Assembly: GCF_000620085.1 (NCBI RefSeq)
Contig: NZ_JHVJ01000007.1
Coordinates: forward strand, 248,001 to 312,000
From: Marinobacterium jannaschii DSM 6295
Lineage (GTDB): Bacteria; Pseudomonadota; Gammaproteobacteria; Pseudomonadales; Balneatricaceae
DNA: 64,000 nt
Direction of reading: 5' to 3'
In this document: piece by piece, positions 8,411 to 18,219 of the stretch
How positions within the stretch are numbered: position 1 is the stretch's first letter
Layout of the letters: the number at the start of each line of letters is the position of its first letter
The notes under the pieces: generated by a model
The model's input: the letters and a program-made list of their open reading frames with translations, nothing else
The model's database searches: none
What the model was told of the DNA's origin: nothing
Made by a program: the position numbers and the translations under genes

Positions 8411-9577
8411 CTATCTGGAAATCGTCATTATCGCTATATCATCCGGCGCCATACTGACACCGCCCGAAATAAGCGCCCGCTGCAAATCATGGGCCGAACC
8501 ACCTTGCAGACGATGCACCAGAGACATAAGCGAAGCCTCTTTAGCTTCCATGCCATGATCCGGGAGCACCTCAAGGACACCATCTGAGAACAACGTTAAC
8601 TGAAAAGACTCAGGTAACTCAATGCTTCTTTCATCAAATACCGGCTCTTCAAACAATCCTACCGGCATCCCCCGCCCCTTCAGGAAATCTATCTGCTCCC
8701 CACTTTGAAGCAATGGCATCGGATGCTGACCACCAATGGCATAGGTCAGCCGATTCTCATCAAGATCTATTATTCCAGCAAAGATACTCAGGTGCTTACC
8801 CAGGGCGGCCTCAAGAAGCTCCTTATTAATACGCTTCAGAAACTGAAGGGGCGACAAAATATCATAGCTGGAACCGCGCCGGAAATTGCGCAACAGCCGC
8901 CCGGTCATATTTTTTAGCAGCACCGTCACCAGTGCAGATGAGGCCCCGTGCCCTGAAACATCAGCAAGATAGAAAACCACACGATGCTTATCTAAAGCAA
9001 TAGCATCCACAAAGTCCCCACTCAGATAAAGCGATGGTAGCAGGGTATAATCCACCGTCATACCAGCCAAGACCTGCTGTTCCGGCGGCAACATATTCTG
9101 CTGAACCTTCAGCGCAGCTTGCTGATCGTCCTTCAACTCGGCCAGACGCTGCTCCAACTCTTCACGATAGCGCTGATTGTCTTCCAATAACTGCGCCTGC
9201 CTCAATGCGGAGGAGACCAGTTCAACGAATTCTTCAGATTGACTATGCAGCGAAGCCACTGGAAACAGGTCGGACGCCCCCGACCTTAAAGCCCCGAACA
9301 ACAGGGAGGAGTCATCTTCATCCAGCAGAACCACAAGAGGCTTACAACGATGGCGACAAGCAATATCCTTTACTGCAGCCAACACACCCTCAGCGCCCGG
9401 CCTGAAAATCACTACCGAATAAGCCCGCTCCTCAAGTGCAACCAACGCCTCACCGAGTGAAAACCGGGTGACAACCCGAAAGGCAGGCAGCTCAGCCTCA
9501 TTGAGCATTTCAAATACTGTATCAATCACCTGCGATGGACGATCAATCAATAGTACAGCCTGATCCGCATGCCCCAT
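8411..9577 (-). CDS. PP2C-type phosphatase with a degenerate receiver domain
   Basis: 388 residues: a receiver-like domain (about 5-125), a coiled linker (about 130-165) and a SpoIIE/PP2C serine phosphatase domain (about 170-388). The phosphatase keeps its metal ligands in LSGDFVDAI, LADVSGHGASSAL and LFSDGVLEVLP. The receiver resembles the fold, but the phospho-acceptor position reads VVIFRPGAEG (Arg59 where Asp is expected), the acidic pair is IDR, and the conserved Lys is missing (LFPVAS). Input is therefore unlikely to be classical phosphotransfer. The start has GGGAGG 7 bases upstream. It pairs with the STAS gene downstream. Confidence 0.88.
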   Translation of the reverse strand: MGHADQAVLLIDRPSQVIDTVFEMLNEAELPAFRVVTRFSLGEALVALEERAYSVVIFRPGAEGVLAAVKDIACRHRCKPLVVLLDEDDSSLLFGALRSGASDLFPVASLHSQSEEFVELVSSALRQAQLLEDNQRYREELEQRLAELKDDQQAALKVQQNMLPPEQQVLAGMTVDYTLLPSLYLSGDFVDAIALDKHRVVFYLADVSGHGASSALVTVLLKNMTGRLLRNFRRGSSYDILSPLQFLKRINKELLEAALGKHLSIFAGIIDLDENRLTYAIGGQHPMPLLQSGEQIDFLKGRGMPVGLFEEPVFDERSIELPESFQLTLFSDGVLEVLPDHGMEAKEASLMSLVHRLQGGSAHDLQRALISGGVSMAPDDIAIMTISR

Positions 9578-9638
9578 TTGGGACCTCCCACCTGCCAGAA
9601 CTTCAGCCCCGCCCAGAATTCATCTTCACCAACGAAAG

Positions 9639-10340
9639 CTAGAAATCATCGTCATCAAATGACTCTAGCTGCCCGTCGTTCACCTGAAATTCCCGACGCT
9701 GCAGATATAGATTTCTGATAAAAAGGTACTTGTCACCGGAAATAAGCCTTTCAGCTTCCAGCAACCCAGCCCGCTGATCGATAGCACGTAATGCCGTCAG
9801 GCTATAACGCAATGTATCATCTTCCAGGTTGTTGTATGGAGAGGTGACGCTCTCCGCAACAAAGCCGACACCATCCCGTACCGTTGACGGGCCAAAGAAA
9901 GGCAACATCAGGTAGGGGCCACTTTCAAAACCCCAGTAGCCCAAGGTCTGACCAAAATCCTCGTCTGTCTCAGGTAACCCCATCGGGGTTGCCACATCGA
10001 TAAACCCCGCCAGGCCAATTGTGGTATTGAATGTCAGGCGAGCAAAATCATTCAATGCAGGTTCGAATTTTGCCTGAAGCACATTATTGACGAAGGAACC
10101 AATATCACTGATATTGCCAAAGAAGTTGGAGACCCCTGTCTCTACAACATCCGGTGTCACAGCTTTATACCCCAGGGTGGCAGGCTTCAATAAATAGCGG
10201 TCAAAGCCTTCATTGAATGCAAAGATACTGCGGTTCATCCCCTCCCAGGGATCTACCTCTGCCTCTTCCGCAAACACGGGCACAGAAACCGCTGAAGCTA
10301 TCACACCGACAGCAACCAGCTTAAGTAACATCTGCTTCAT
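9639..10340 (-). CDS. mlaA: MlaA (VacJ) family phospholipid-retrieval protein without a lipobox
   Basis: Outer-membrane component of the Mla pathway, which removes misplaced phospholipid from the outer leaflet. The start is set at the ATG at 10338-10340, 6 bases after GAGGAT, giving 233 residues; the longer frame to 10466 lacks a site. Core motifs: DPWEGMNRSIFAFNE, DVVETGVSNFFGNI, ETDEDFGQTLGYWG and SGPYLMLPFFGPST. The signal peptide MKQMLLKLVAVGVIASAVSV ends PVFAEEAE with no lipobox Cys, so cleavage by signal peptidase I is predicted; E. coli MlaA is a lipoprotein. Confidence 0.92.
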   Translation of the reverse strand: MKQMLLKLVAVGVIASAVSVPVFAEEAEVDPWEGMNRSIFAFNEGFDRYLLKPATLGYKAVTPDVVETGVSNFFGNISDIGSFVNNVLQAKFEPALNDFARLTFNTTIGLAGFIDVATPMGLPETDEDFGQTLGYWGFESGPYLMLPFFGPSTVRDGVGFVAESVTSPYNNLEDDTLRYSLTALRAIDQRAGLLEAERLISGDKYLFIRNLYLQRREFQVNDGQLESFDDDDF

Positions 10341-10464
10341 AACATCCTCATTCAATATCAGGCTCCGTGCAATTTTATACCCCTTACAACTCAACAATAA
10401 ACACTCGGAGAAAAATAACCGGCAATTCAGCCGCAGAAAACATCGCACGCTAAAAACCGGGCAC

Positions 10465-10490
10465 AAAAAAGGGCCCCCTAAGGAGCCCTT
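10465..10490 (-). terminator. Terminator of the porin gene
   Basis: On the minus strand AAGGGCTCC / GGGGCCCTT (one mismatch) with loop TTAG, followed by TTTTTT. It starts about 30 bases after the porin stop. Confidence 0.85.
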
Positions 10491-10519
10491 CTCTCAAACC
10501 TGACTAGTCAGATCAGAAC

Positions 10520-11431
10520 TTAGAAGTCTACGCGGTAGCCAACTTCCAGAGTATCAGCTTTACCAGCTGTTTCTGCATCGCTGTCAGCCAGAGTGTAAGC
10601 CGCGAATACGCGTGCTTTTTTACCCAGTTTCTGCTGAACTTCCAGTGCGGTCAGAGAACCTTCGTTGTCGAAATCCAGGTACTGACCGATCAGCTTGGTG
10701 TTACCCATAGCGTAAGAACCAACAACTTCGTAAGTATCAGAGTCAGCAGAGCCGTCTACAGAATCGTTAGTTTCGTAACGAGCAGCAACATACAGAGCGT
10801 CAGCGCTGTAAGAAACAGCTACAGCAGAAGTGCTGTCAACTGCAGCGCCAGTAGCTTCTTCCAGCTGAACAGTAGAGAGACCGAAGCCCAGACCGCCCAT
10901 GCTGTAAGTAGCAGCCACGTTGTAGCCAGCTACGTCTTCCTGAGTTGGATCAGAATCGTCGCCACCATCCAGTACAGCTACAGCTGCAGCCTGGAAGCCG
11001 GACATGTTTGGAGTGATGTAAGCAACAGTGTTGCCCAGACGGAAGTACTTCTGAGTACCACCAGTAGCACCGTTATCACCGATATCAGTAGCGCCACCAG
11101 TCCAGTTGTAGTGAGGAGTCCACTGCTGACCGATTGTAGCAGTACCGAAATCACCAGTTGCACCTGCGTACCACAGACGACCGTCGCCGAAACCAGCGTC
11201 GTCGTTGTTACCTACTTTCCACTCACCCTGGAAAATACCTTTAGCGCCGGAGAACAGCTCAGTAGAACCCTTGATACCAACACGGGAAGAGTTGTCTGCT
11301 ACATCCAGAGTTTTGTCGTCAGCAGAAACAACTTTCAGACGTACGGAACCGTACAGAGTAGCGTCAGCCTGTGCAACCATTGGAGCAGTCAGAGCACCGG
11401 CAACAGCCAGAGCGATCAGTGACTTTTTCAT
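10520..11431 (-). CDS. Outer-membrane trimeric porin
   Basis: General diffusion porin of the Gram-negative porin family. The start is placed at the ATG at 11429-11431 (MKKSLIALAVAGALTAPMVA), 8 bases after GGGG, giving 303 residues; the two ATGs upstream fit the ribosome site less well. The signal peptide is cleaved after AQA, followed by ATLYGSVRLKV, the usual first strand. The acidic, Gly/Thr-rich body alternates polar and hydrophobic residues and ends VGYRVDF with the C-terminal Phe recognised by the BAM complex. Codon use is strongly biased (GCA, GTA, CGT), suggesting high expression. Pore selectivity cannot be inferred. Confidence 0.93.
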   Translation of the reverse strand: MKKSLIALAVAGALTAPMVAQADATLYGSVRLKVVSADDKTLDVADNSSRVGIKGSTELFSGAKGIFQGEWKVGNNDDAGFGDGRLWYAGATGDFGTATIGQQWTPHYNWTGGATDIGDNGATGGTQKYFRLGNTVAYITPNMSGFQAAAVAVLDGGDDSDPTQEDVAGYNVAATYSMGGLGFGLSTVQLEEATGAAVDSTSAVAVSYSADALYVAARYETNDSVDGSADSDTYEVVGSYAMGNTKLIGQYLDFDNEGSLTALEVQQKLGKKARVFAAYTLADSDAETAGKADTLEVGYRVDF

Positions 11432-11768
11432 TAACATTTCCCCTTCAATATTCAACGTACTAGTAGTGAATTCTAGTTTTTCGTCGCCCCTGTTATGCAG
11501 GGCTTCTAGAAAAATACTATAAAACGAACTTATTTCAAACAGATGAAAGTATTTTTTTCACGCTGCCTGTTTTACCCCGAAACAAAGATTATCGCCCGGA
11601 GTATTAACTCAAACTTAATGCCCTTATTTACAGGCTCCCCAGCCATAAATAAGTAGCGTCAAATCTAAAATTGACGGCATTACAGCATACCCCGCTAAGC
11701 AGTGCAACCACCTGAGGGGAGATTCACCCTTCACGGTCGCATCAAGGCAACATATGGCTTGACCTGTA
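11432..11768. promoter_or_regulatory. Porin leader and intergenic region
   Basis: About 337 bases between the porin start and the hrpA stop. It must contain the porin promoter; AT-rich sequence on the minus strand near 11505-11560 is the likely place, but no -35/-10 pair is convincing. The transcribed leader holds a small hairpin GCCCTG-CATAA-CAGGG near 11490-11506. A larger hairpin at about 11623-11653 has arms CTTATTTA/TAAATAAG enclosing GGCT-CCCC-AGCC, without a T tail. Confidence 0.4.
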
Positions 11769-14700
11769 TCAAGCGGTGGCTTGTAACCATTGCTGTTTCA
11801 GGCGTTTCTCCGAAACTGTCATCTCGGTACCCAATTGCTGAGCGAATAACGAGACCCGATATTCCTCCAGCATCCAGCGATAGTTCTCTAGTTCACGACT
11901 ATACAATCCCTGCTTATCCAGCTGGGCCTTCTTCGCCAGATACTGAGACCAGTTCGCCGAAAGCTGCTCACTTAACATACGCTCATGATTAATTTCGCGA
12001 CGGAATTTTTCCAATCGTTTATCTATTGCACTCAGATACCGGGGGAAGTGCTGCAATCGGGACCAGGGTGTATTACGCAGATAATCAGGAGAAATCAGAT
12101 AGGTCAATTGCTGCTTAACATCATTTAACACCGGCACAGCCGCCAGATCCATTTTCCCTTTTAATTGCTTTTGAATTGAGTGATAAGACTGATGGCATTC
12201 AAAAACAAAAGCTGATAAAGCTGCAACAGTAGAAACCAACTCAGCCTTTGCTGCGCTGACCCGCAGTTGAAACTCCGCTTCATCTCCCGGCAATGCTTCA
12301 TCCAGTTTTAAAACCTGTCGAAGCGCCTGGGTAATGCATTGAGATTCAAGCTGCTGCTTGTTCATTACCCGCGGGGCCAGCATGACACTTTTATCCAACT
12401 CCGGCATAGCACGCTTTGCCGCCCGAATCTGATCCTTCATCGCCTTCTCTGCCAACCTGCAGATTCCGAACACCGACTGATACTGGGCATCTTCGGCGCT
12501 ACTCAGCACTTTCAGCACCACCTGATCCCCCTGGTCGATCAATGCTGGATATGCTTCCACCTCGATACCACCAGCCTGGCGCAGCGTAATCACCCCCGGC
12601 AGCTGACCGAAGTCCCACCGGGTAATACCGTCCCGGCCCCAGCTTTCTCCAGGACCACGCTGTAGCACAGCCTCTAGCTGATCCGCATACTTTTCGCTTA
12701 GTGCAGCCCAATCCCTTGATTGTTCAAGTATTTTTCCATCCTCATCCAGCAGACGGAGATTAAAATAGCTATGCTTTTCCAGCGAGGAGGCTCGCAGCAT
12801 CTCGACATCGGCCGCCACGCCCGTCATTCTCTTCAGCTGCAGGGCGATCGCTTCGTACAGATCCCCCTCAGCAAAGACCACTTTCTGCAGTATTGCCTCA
12901 ACATAATCGGGAATTGGTACATAGTTCTTGCGCTGCTGCTTCGGCAGGCCCTTGAGGATCGCGACACACTTCTCTTTCAGCATACCGGGCACCAGCCATT
13001 CCAGACGGAGCTGCGGCAGCTGGTTAAGCAAAGCCAGCGGCAGGTGCAGTGTGACACCGTCATCGACTGCACCGGGTTCAAAGTTATAGCTCAACCGCAG
13101 CTTAGCTCCGCCTATATCCATCTGATCCGGATACTGGCGGGCATTGACGTGATCGGCCGAGCGCTGAAGGATATCTTCCTCTGTCATAAACAGCGCTTTG
13201 GCATCGCCCTGTTCAATATCCTGACGCCACTTCTCGAATCCCGCACCGTTGATCACACCCTCTCCACCATGGGAGTTCAGCTTCAGACGATAAAACTGGT
13301 ATAGCTGCTCTTCATCGACCAGCAGGTCACGCCGGCGAGACTTCGCCTCAAGCTTTTCAATACCTTTTAACAGCGACCGATTGTGGCGGAAAAACTCACC
13401 CCGGGTATGGAACTCCCCCTCTACCAGCGCCTGGCGGATAAAAATGTCGTGACTGGCAACCGGGTCGACCTGCCCGTAATGTACCTTGCGGCGGTTCACG
13501 ATCACCAGCCCATATAGCGTGACCTGTTCCAGAGCTACCACCTGGGCGCGCTTTTTCTCCCAGTGCGGTTCGAGATAATTGCGTTTAACCAAGTGCCGGG
13601 CTAACGACTCTGCCCACTGCGGTTCAATTTTTGCCACCATGCGAGCATAAAGACGCGCCGTCTCCACCAGCTCTGCCGCCATAATCCACTTAGGCGCTTT
13701 TTTGAATAACATAGAACCGGGGAAGATAAAGAAGTGCTTATTCCTTGCACCGAGATACTCTTTATTCTCCTGCTTGAAGCCCATCTGACTCAGCAGGCCG
13801 GCCAGAAGCGCTTTATGAATCGCTTCGTAACCGGCCTCATCGCCATTTTCCTTTAATCCCAGCTCCTTACACACCAGATGCAACTGGCGATGCACATCAC
13901 GCCATTCCCGCATACGCATATAAGAGAGGAACTGCTTTTGACAGAACTTGCGCAGCTGACTTTGACTTAGTTCCTGCCGCTGCTCTTCATATAGCTTCCA
14001 CAAGTTAAGCATCGACATAAAATCAGAGTCTTCATCCGCATATTCCCGGTGCTTCTGGTCGGCGGCCTGTTGCTTATCAGCCGGGCGCTCACGCGGATCC
14101 TGCACACTCAGGGCGCTGGCAATCACCAGCACCTCACTCAGACTTCCCTGCCGCGCGGCCTCCAGCACCATCCGACCTATACGCGGATCAACCGGCAGTT
14201 TGCTGAGATTACGCCCCAACTGAGTCATCAGGCGCTTGGCATCGACCGCACCCAGCTCCTGCAACAGCTTAAAGCCATCATTAATAAAGCGGCTGTCGGG
14301 TGGATCGATAAACGGAAACTCAGATATGTCGCCCAACTTCAGGTTGAGCATCTGCAGGATAACGGAGGCCAGATTTGTGCGACGGATCTCCGCGTCAGTA
14401 AACTGCGGCCGGCCAGCAAAATCCTCTTCACTATAAAGACGGATGCAGATCCCCTCGGCGACACGACCACAGCGCCCTTTCCGCTGGTTGGCACTGGCCT
14501 GAGAAACCGGCTCGACCGGTAAGCGCTGTACCTTGGAGCGGTAGCTGTAGCGACTGATCCGGGCATAACCAGGGTCAATTACGTAGCGAATGCCCGGTAC
14601 AGTCAGCGATGTCTCTGCCACATTGGTTGCCAGCACGATACGACGCCCGGCCCTTCCGGAAAGATGGAATATCCGGTTCTGCTCCGCCACGCTGAGGCGC

Positions 14701-15680
14701 GCATATAGCGGCAGGATTTCGGTATCTCTCAGTTGTGCCTTACGCAGGAAGTCGGCGGTTTCGCGGATCTCCCGCTCACCACTGAGAAATACCAGTATAT
14801 CTCCCGGCGCACTTCTTTTTTGCTGTCGCTCTAGCTGCCGGAGCTCTTCAACCGCCAGTAAAATACCTTGAGCCTGGCCGATATCCCCCTCATCGTTCTC
14901 ATTCAGCGGACGATACAGCGTTTCTACCGGATAGGTCCGGCCCGATACTTCGATAATCGGCGCATCATTAAAGTGCTTAGAAAAACGCTCCAGATCGATG
15001 GTGGCAGATGTGATAATAATCTTAAGATCGGGGCGCTGTGGCAGAATCCGTTTCAGATAGCCCAGCAGGAAGTCGATATTGAGGCTTCGCTCATGCGCCT
15101 CATCAATAATCAACACTTCATATCCACTCAGGAGGCGATCCCGCTGGGTTTCAGCCAGCAGAATTCCGTCGGTCATCAGCTTAACCAGGGTATGATCCGT
15201 TACCTGGTCGGTAAACCGCACTTGATAGCCCACCGTGCCACCCAGCTCTGAACCAACCTCTTCGGCAATACGGGCAGCGACGGTTCTGGCAGCCAGCCTT
15301 CGGGGCTGGGTATGACCGATCAGCCCCCGCACGCCCAATCCCAGCTCCAGACAGATTTTCGGCAGCTGAGTTGTTTTACCGGACCCGGTTTCACCCGCCA
15401 CCACAACCACCTGATTTTCGGCAATAGCTTGTTTAATCTCGTCTTTCTTCTGACTGACCGGCAGATCGGGATACTTTATCTCGCCCAGCTGAGCAGCGCG
15501 CCGCTCAACGACTTTCAGCGACTCAGCGATCTTACGTTCAACCTCCTCCAGCATGCGACTGGCGGGCTGATTGTTACGCAAACGTTGCTCAGCCTGATTT
15601 AATCGGCGCTGTAATGGAAAAACATCCGCAAACAGGCACTGACTGAGGCGGGATTTCAGATTGGCTATTGATGAATTCAC
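11769..15680 (-). CDS. hrpA: ATP-dependent RNA helicase HrpA
   Basis: Large DEAH-box helicase implicated in rescue of stalled ribosomes and mRNA processing. 1303 residues, the usual length. Walker A is GETGSGKTT (96-104) and the DEAH box IIDEAHERS lies at 191-199; the SAT motif follows as IITSATIDLERFS, and the QxxGRxGR-like motif is NQRKGRCGRVAEG. The OB fold and the long C-terminal HrpA-specific region (DUF3418-type) follow. It is transcribed alone. Confidence 0.97.
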   Translation of the reverse strand: MNSSIANLKSRLSQCLFADVFPLQRRLNQAEQRLRNNQPASRMLEEVERKIAESLKVVERRAAQLGEIKYPDLPVSQKKDEIKQAIAENQVVVVAGETGSGKTTQLPKICLELGLGVRGLIGHTQPRRLAARTVAARIAEEVGSELGGTVGYQVRFTDQVTDHTLVKLMTDGILLAETQRDRLLSGYEVLIIDEAHERSLNIDFLLGYLKRILPQRPDLKIIITSATIDLERFSKHFNDAPIIEVSGRTYPVETLYRPLNENDEGDIGQAQGILLAVEELRQLERQQKRSAPGDILVFLSGEREIRETADFLRKAQLRDTEILPLYARLSVAEQNRIFHLSGRAGRRIVLATNVAETSLTVPGIRYVIDPGYARISRYSYRSKVQRLPVEPVSQASANQRKGRCGRVAEGICIRLYSEEDFAGRPQFTDAEIRRTNLASVILQMLNLKLGDISEFPFIDPPDSRFINDGFKLLQELGAVDAKRLMTQLGRNLSKLPVDPRIGRMVLEAARQGSLSEVLVIASALSVQDPRERPADKQQAADQKHREYADEDSDFMSMLNLWKLYEEQRQELSQSQLRKFCQKQFLSYMRMREWRDVHRQLHLVCKELGLKENGDEAGYEAIHKALLAGLLSQMGFKQENKEYLGARNKHFFIFPGSMLFKKAPKWIMAAELVETARLYARMVAKIEPQWAESLARHLVKRNYLEPHWEKKRAQVVALEQVTLYGLVIVNRRKVHYGQVDPVASHDIFIRQALVEGEFHTRGEFFRHNRSLLKGIEKLEAKSRRRDLLVDEEQLYQFYRLKLNSHGGEGVINGAGFEKWRQDIEQGDAKALFMTEEDILQRSADHVNARQYPDQMDIGGAKLRLSYNFEPGAVDDGVTLHLPLALLNQLPQLRLEWLVPGMLKEKCVAILKGLPKQQRKNYVPIPDYVEAILQKVVFAEGDLYEAIALQLKRMTGVAADVEMLRASSLEKHSYFNLRLLDEDGKILEQSRDWAALSEKYADQLEAVLQRGPGESWGRDGITRWDFGQLPGVITLRQAGGIEVEAYPALIDQGDQVVLKVLSSAEDAQYQSVFGICRLAEKAMKDQIRAAKRAMPELDKSVMLAPRVMNKQQLESQCITQALRQVLKLDEALPGDEAEFQLRVSAAKAELVSTVAALSAFVFECHQSYHSIQKQLKGKMDLAAVPVLNDVKQQLTYLISPDYLRNTPWSRLQHFPRYLSAIDKRLEKFRREINHERMLSEQLSANWSQYLAKKAQLDKQGLYSRELENYRWMLEEYRVSLFAQQLGTEMTVSEKRLKQQWLQATA

Positions 15681-15741
15681 GACTAACTGTATATCCGAAA
15701 ACAGAAGACAAGCCGGCGATTATACGCAGGCTGAAAAAAGA

Positions 15742-17382
15742 TCATAAGTGGCGGCGGGGTTTAAGCTGCTTGCTCAGCTCCTCCTCGCGAAGGACCCGTC
15801 GCAACAGTTTACCGATATCATTTTTCGGCAGACTCTGACGAAATTCAAGCTGCTCCGGCACCTTGTAGGAGGTCAGACGTTCACGGGCATAATCGCGCAC
15901 CTGCTTGAGCCCCAGGCGCGGATTCTCCGTAACAATAAACAACTTTATAAAAGCCCCTTTCTCTTCGCAGGGAACACCGATCACGCAGCACTCCATCACA
16001 TCGGGATGGCTGCAAATAATATTTTCCACTTCGCTGGGGTAGACCGAAAACCCCTGGGTCTCGATCACATCGACCTTACGATCCAGAATCCGGATTCCGC
16101 TCGCAGATAAGCGGGCCATATCGCCGGTGGATAACCAGCCGGTCTCCGGATCTTTTTCCAGCGTGCTTACCTGAGGCCCTTTGACCTGCAACTCCCCGGC
16201 CTCACCGTGCGAGAGCAGATTCCCCTCCTCATCCACCACCCGAACCTGGGTCAGAGGTAGGGGAAGGCCAGCCCCGCTGAGCTGCTCTTCGGGTAAGTTT
16301 ACCGAAACGATGGGGGAAGCCTCTGTCAGCCCATAACCTTCTGTGATACGGCAGCCAGTGACTCGCCACCACTGTTCAGCGGCTGATGCGGTCAGAGAGG
16401 TTCCACCGGAGATCGTTAGCCGCAGATGAGAAAAATCCAGCTGCCTGAACTCAGAGGAGCGGCATAGCCCCACAAACATAGTGTTAAGCCCGGCCAGCAC
16501 AGAAAAATGCCAGCGAGATAGCGTCTTCACGACACCTTTGGTATCTGCCGGATTAGTAATCAGCACAAGATGATGACCTTTACCCAGCATGGCCAGCAGG
16601 TTCAGGGTGAAGCTGTAAATATGATAGAGGGGCAACAGGGTCACGACGACCTGGGGCAGATCCCCTAACCGGGCGATGATCAGCTTATCCGTCTGGACAA
16701 GATTAGCGATCAGGTTACGGTGACTCAGCGCAACCAAACGGGGCTTGCCTGTGGAGCCACTGGTGAATTGAATAACCGCGTCATCAGCCGGCGATGACTG
16801 TACCGGGCTGAGTGTCAGCCGCGCGCCAAGCTGCAGACACTTAGTCAGGCTATACGCTTTCGGGATTGAACTGCGGGGCACTATTTTTCTGATATAGCGC
16901 GCCTGAAAGTTGATTGTCTGCCGCTTTGGAAAAGGATGCAGGTCGGCCAGTTCGGTAACAATGACATCAAGCGGCGGCAAAACCGGCAGTACAGCTTCCA
17001 GTAGCTTCACCGAGTTCGCCAGTACAATAATGGCTTTGGCGCCGGCCGCTTTCAGCTGGCGGTACAGCTCATCTTCAGACAGCAACGGGTTGATATTTAC
17101 AACCACAAAACCAGCCCGGAGCAATGCCAGTACAGCCACAGGATACTGCAACAGGTTAGGCATCATCAGGGCAACCCGGTCTCCCGGGCGCAGCTGACTC
17201 CGGCTCTGCAACCAGGCGGCAAGGTCCCGACTCAGAGAGAGTAACTGACTATAACTGAGACTGGACCCCATATTGGAAATGGCCGGATTTTCCGGATTAC
17301 GAAGAAGGCCGCTCTCCAGATAGGAAAACAGATCGACCGTATTATCGATTTCAGCCAATAACTCCCGTTCATTGCAGTCCAA
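15742..17382 (-). CDS. Long-chain acyl-CoA synthetase (FadD-like)
   Basis: AMP-forming ligase activating fatty acids to acyl-CoA. Motifs: phosphate loop FTSGSTGKPRLVALSHRN, GYGLTEASPIVSVN, STGDMARL and the catalytic Lys in LPKNDIGKLLRR; the N-terminal GDRVALMMPNLLQYPVA matches FadD closely. The frame extends to 17445, where it would overlap the upstream gene and lack a ribosome site. I choose TTG at 17380-17382, 5 bases after AGGGGG and 16 bases after the yafJ stop, giving 546 residues. Second in a unit with the amidotransferase gene. The exact chain-length preference is unknown. Confidence 0.9.
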   Translation of the reverse strand: MDCNERELLAEIDNTVDLFSYLESGLLRNPENPAISNMGSSLSYSQLLSLSRDLAAWLQSRSQLRPGDRVALMMPNLLQYPVAVLALLRAGFVVVNINPLLSEDELYRQLKAAGAKAIIVLANSVKLLEAVLPVLPPLDVIVTELADLHPFPKRQTINFQARYIRKIVPRSSIPKAYSLTKCLQLGARLTLSPVQSSPADDAVIQFTSGSTGKPRLVALSHRNLIANLVQTDKLIIARLGDLPQVVVTLLPLYHIYSFTLNLLAMLGKGHHLVLITNPADTKGVVKTLSRWHFSVLAGLNTMFVGLCRSSEFRQLDFSHLRLTISGGTSLTASAAEQWWRVTGCRITEGYGLTEASPIVSVNLPEEQLSGAGLPLPLTQVRVVDEEGNLLSHGEAGELQVKGPQVSTLEKDPETGWLSTGDMARLSASGIRILDRKVDVIETQGFSVYPSEVENIICSHPDVMECCVIGVPCEEKGAFIKLFIVTENPRLGLKQVRDYARERLTSYKVPEQLEFRQSLPKNDIGKLLRRVLREEELSKQLKPRRHL

Positions 17383-17398
17383 TGGTTCCCCCTGCGTT

Positions 17399-18190
17399 TC
17401 AATCGGCAATAGCGGAACGGGACCAGCTGGGATCACCATCAACAAAGACTATCATCTCGCCAGTTTTCAGCGCACTCCAGTCTTCGTTTTCTGTTAGCGG
17501 ATCGGTTGCAATGACCGTCACAACATCCTTGGGCGTGGTTTCCTTATAAAAATCCACCGCCATCTCATAATCCTTCAGGCTGGCTTCACCAAAGGGTGCG
17601 CGCCGGGTCAGCCAGGAGAGTTTGGTCGTGCAGTAGCAGTAAAGATGGGTCGACTCACTTAGCAGCATATTGTAGACCCCCAGAGCCCGCAGCTGCTCGC
17701 AACAACTGTGGATAAAGCTATTGAGCTCAGCAAAGTCATCTGGCCGCGTTGGGAAACGTTCACGGATCTGTCCCAGCAGCCAGCAGAAAGCATACTCACT
17801 GTCGGTGGTACCAACAGGACGATACTCTCCCAGAGGCATATCAAACAAGGCGGGATCAAGCTGGCCGTTGTGAGCAAAGGTCCAGATATAGCCCCAAAGT
17901 TCCCTTGAAAAGGGATGGGTATTTTCCAGATTCACGGCCCCTACATTGGCCTGCCGGATATGGCTGATAACGACATGACTTTTGATCGGGTAGTCTTTAA
18001 TCAGCCTGGCGATCTCGGAATCAACACTGGGAGCCGGATCATGGAAACTGCGCACGCCTTTTCCCTCATAGAACGCGATACCCCAGCCATCCCGGTGCGG
18101 TCCGGTGCCCCCGCCTCTCTGCATCAGGCCACAGAAGCTGAAGCAGATATCGGTTGGCACGTTCGCACTCATTCCCAGCAATTCACACAT
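17399..18190 (-). CDS. yafJ: Class II glutamine amidotransferase, YafJ type
   Basis: 263 residues, colinear with E. coli YafJ. The N-terminal nucleophile is Cys2 ([19 protein letters not shown]). The glutaminase pocket is intact: [37 protein letters not shown] and [14 protein letters not shown]. The family is a stand-alone glutaminase-like domain; the ammonia acceptor is not established. The start has GGAG 7 bases upstream. A paralogue without the catalytic residues lies at 44764-45576. Confidence 0.92.
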   Translation of the reverse strand: MCELLGMSANVPTDICFSFCGLMQRGGGTGPHRDGWGIAFYEGKGVRSFHDPAPSVDSEIARLIKDYPIKSHVVISHIRQANVGAVNLENTHPFSRELWGYIWTFAHNGQLDPALFDMPLGEYRPVGTTDSEYAFCWLLGQIRERFPTRPDDFAELNSFIHSCCEQLRALGVYNMLLSESTHLYCYCTTKLSWLTRRAPFGEASLKDYEMAVDFYKETTPKDVVTVIATDPLTENEDWSALKTGEMIVFVDGDPSWSRSAIAD

Positions 18191-18219
18191 TTATTTCTCC
18201 TGCTCAGTCCAGGGCGCGA

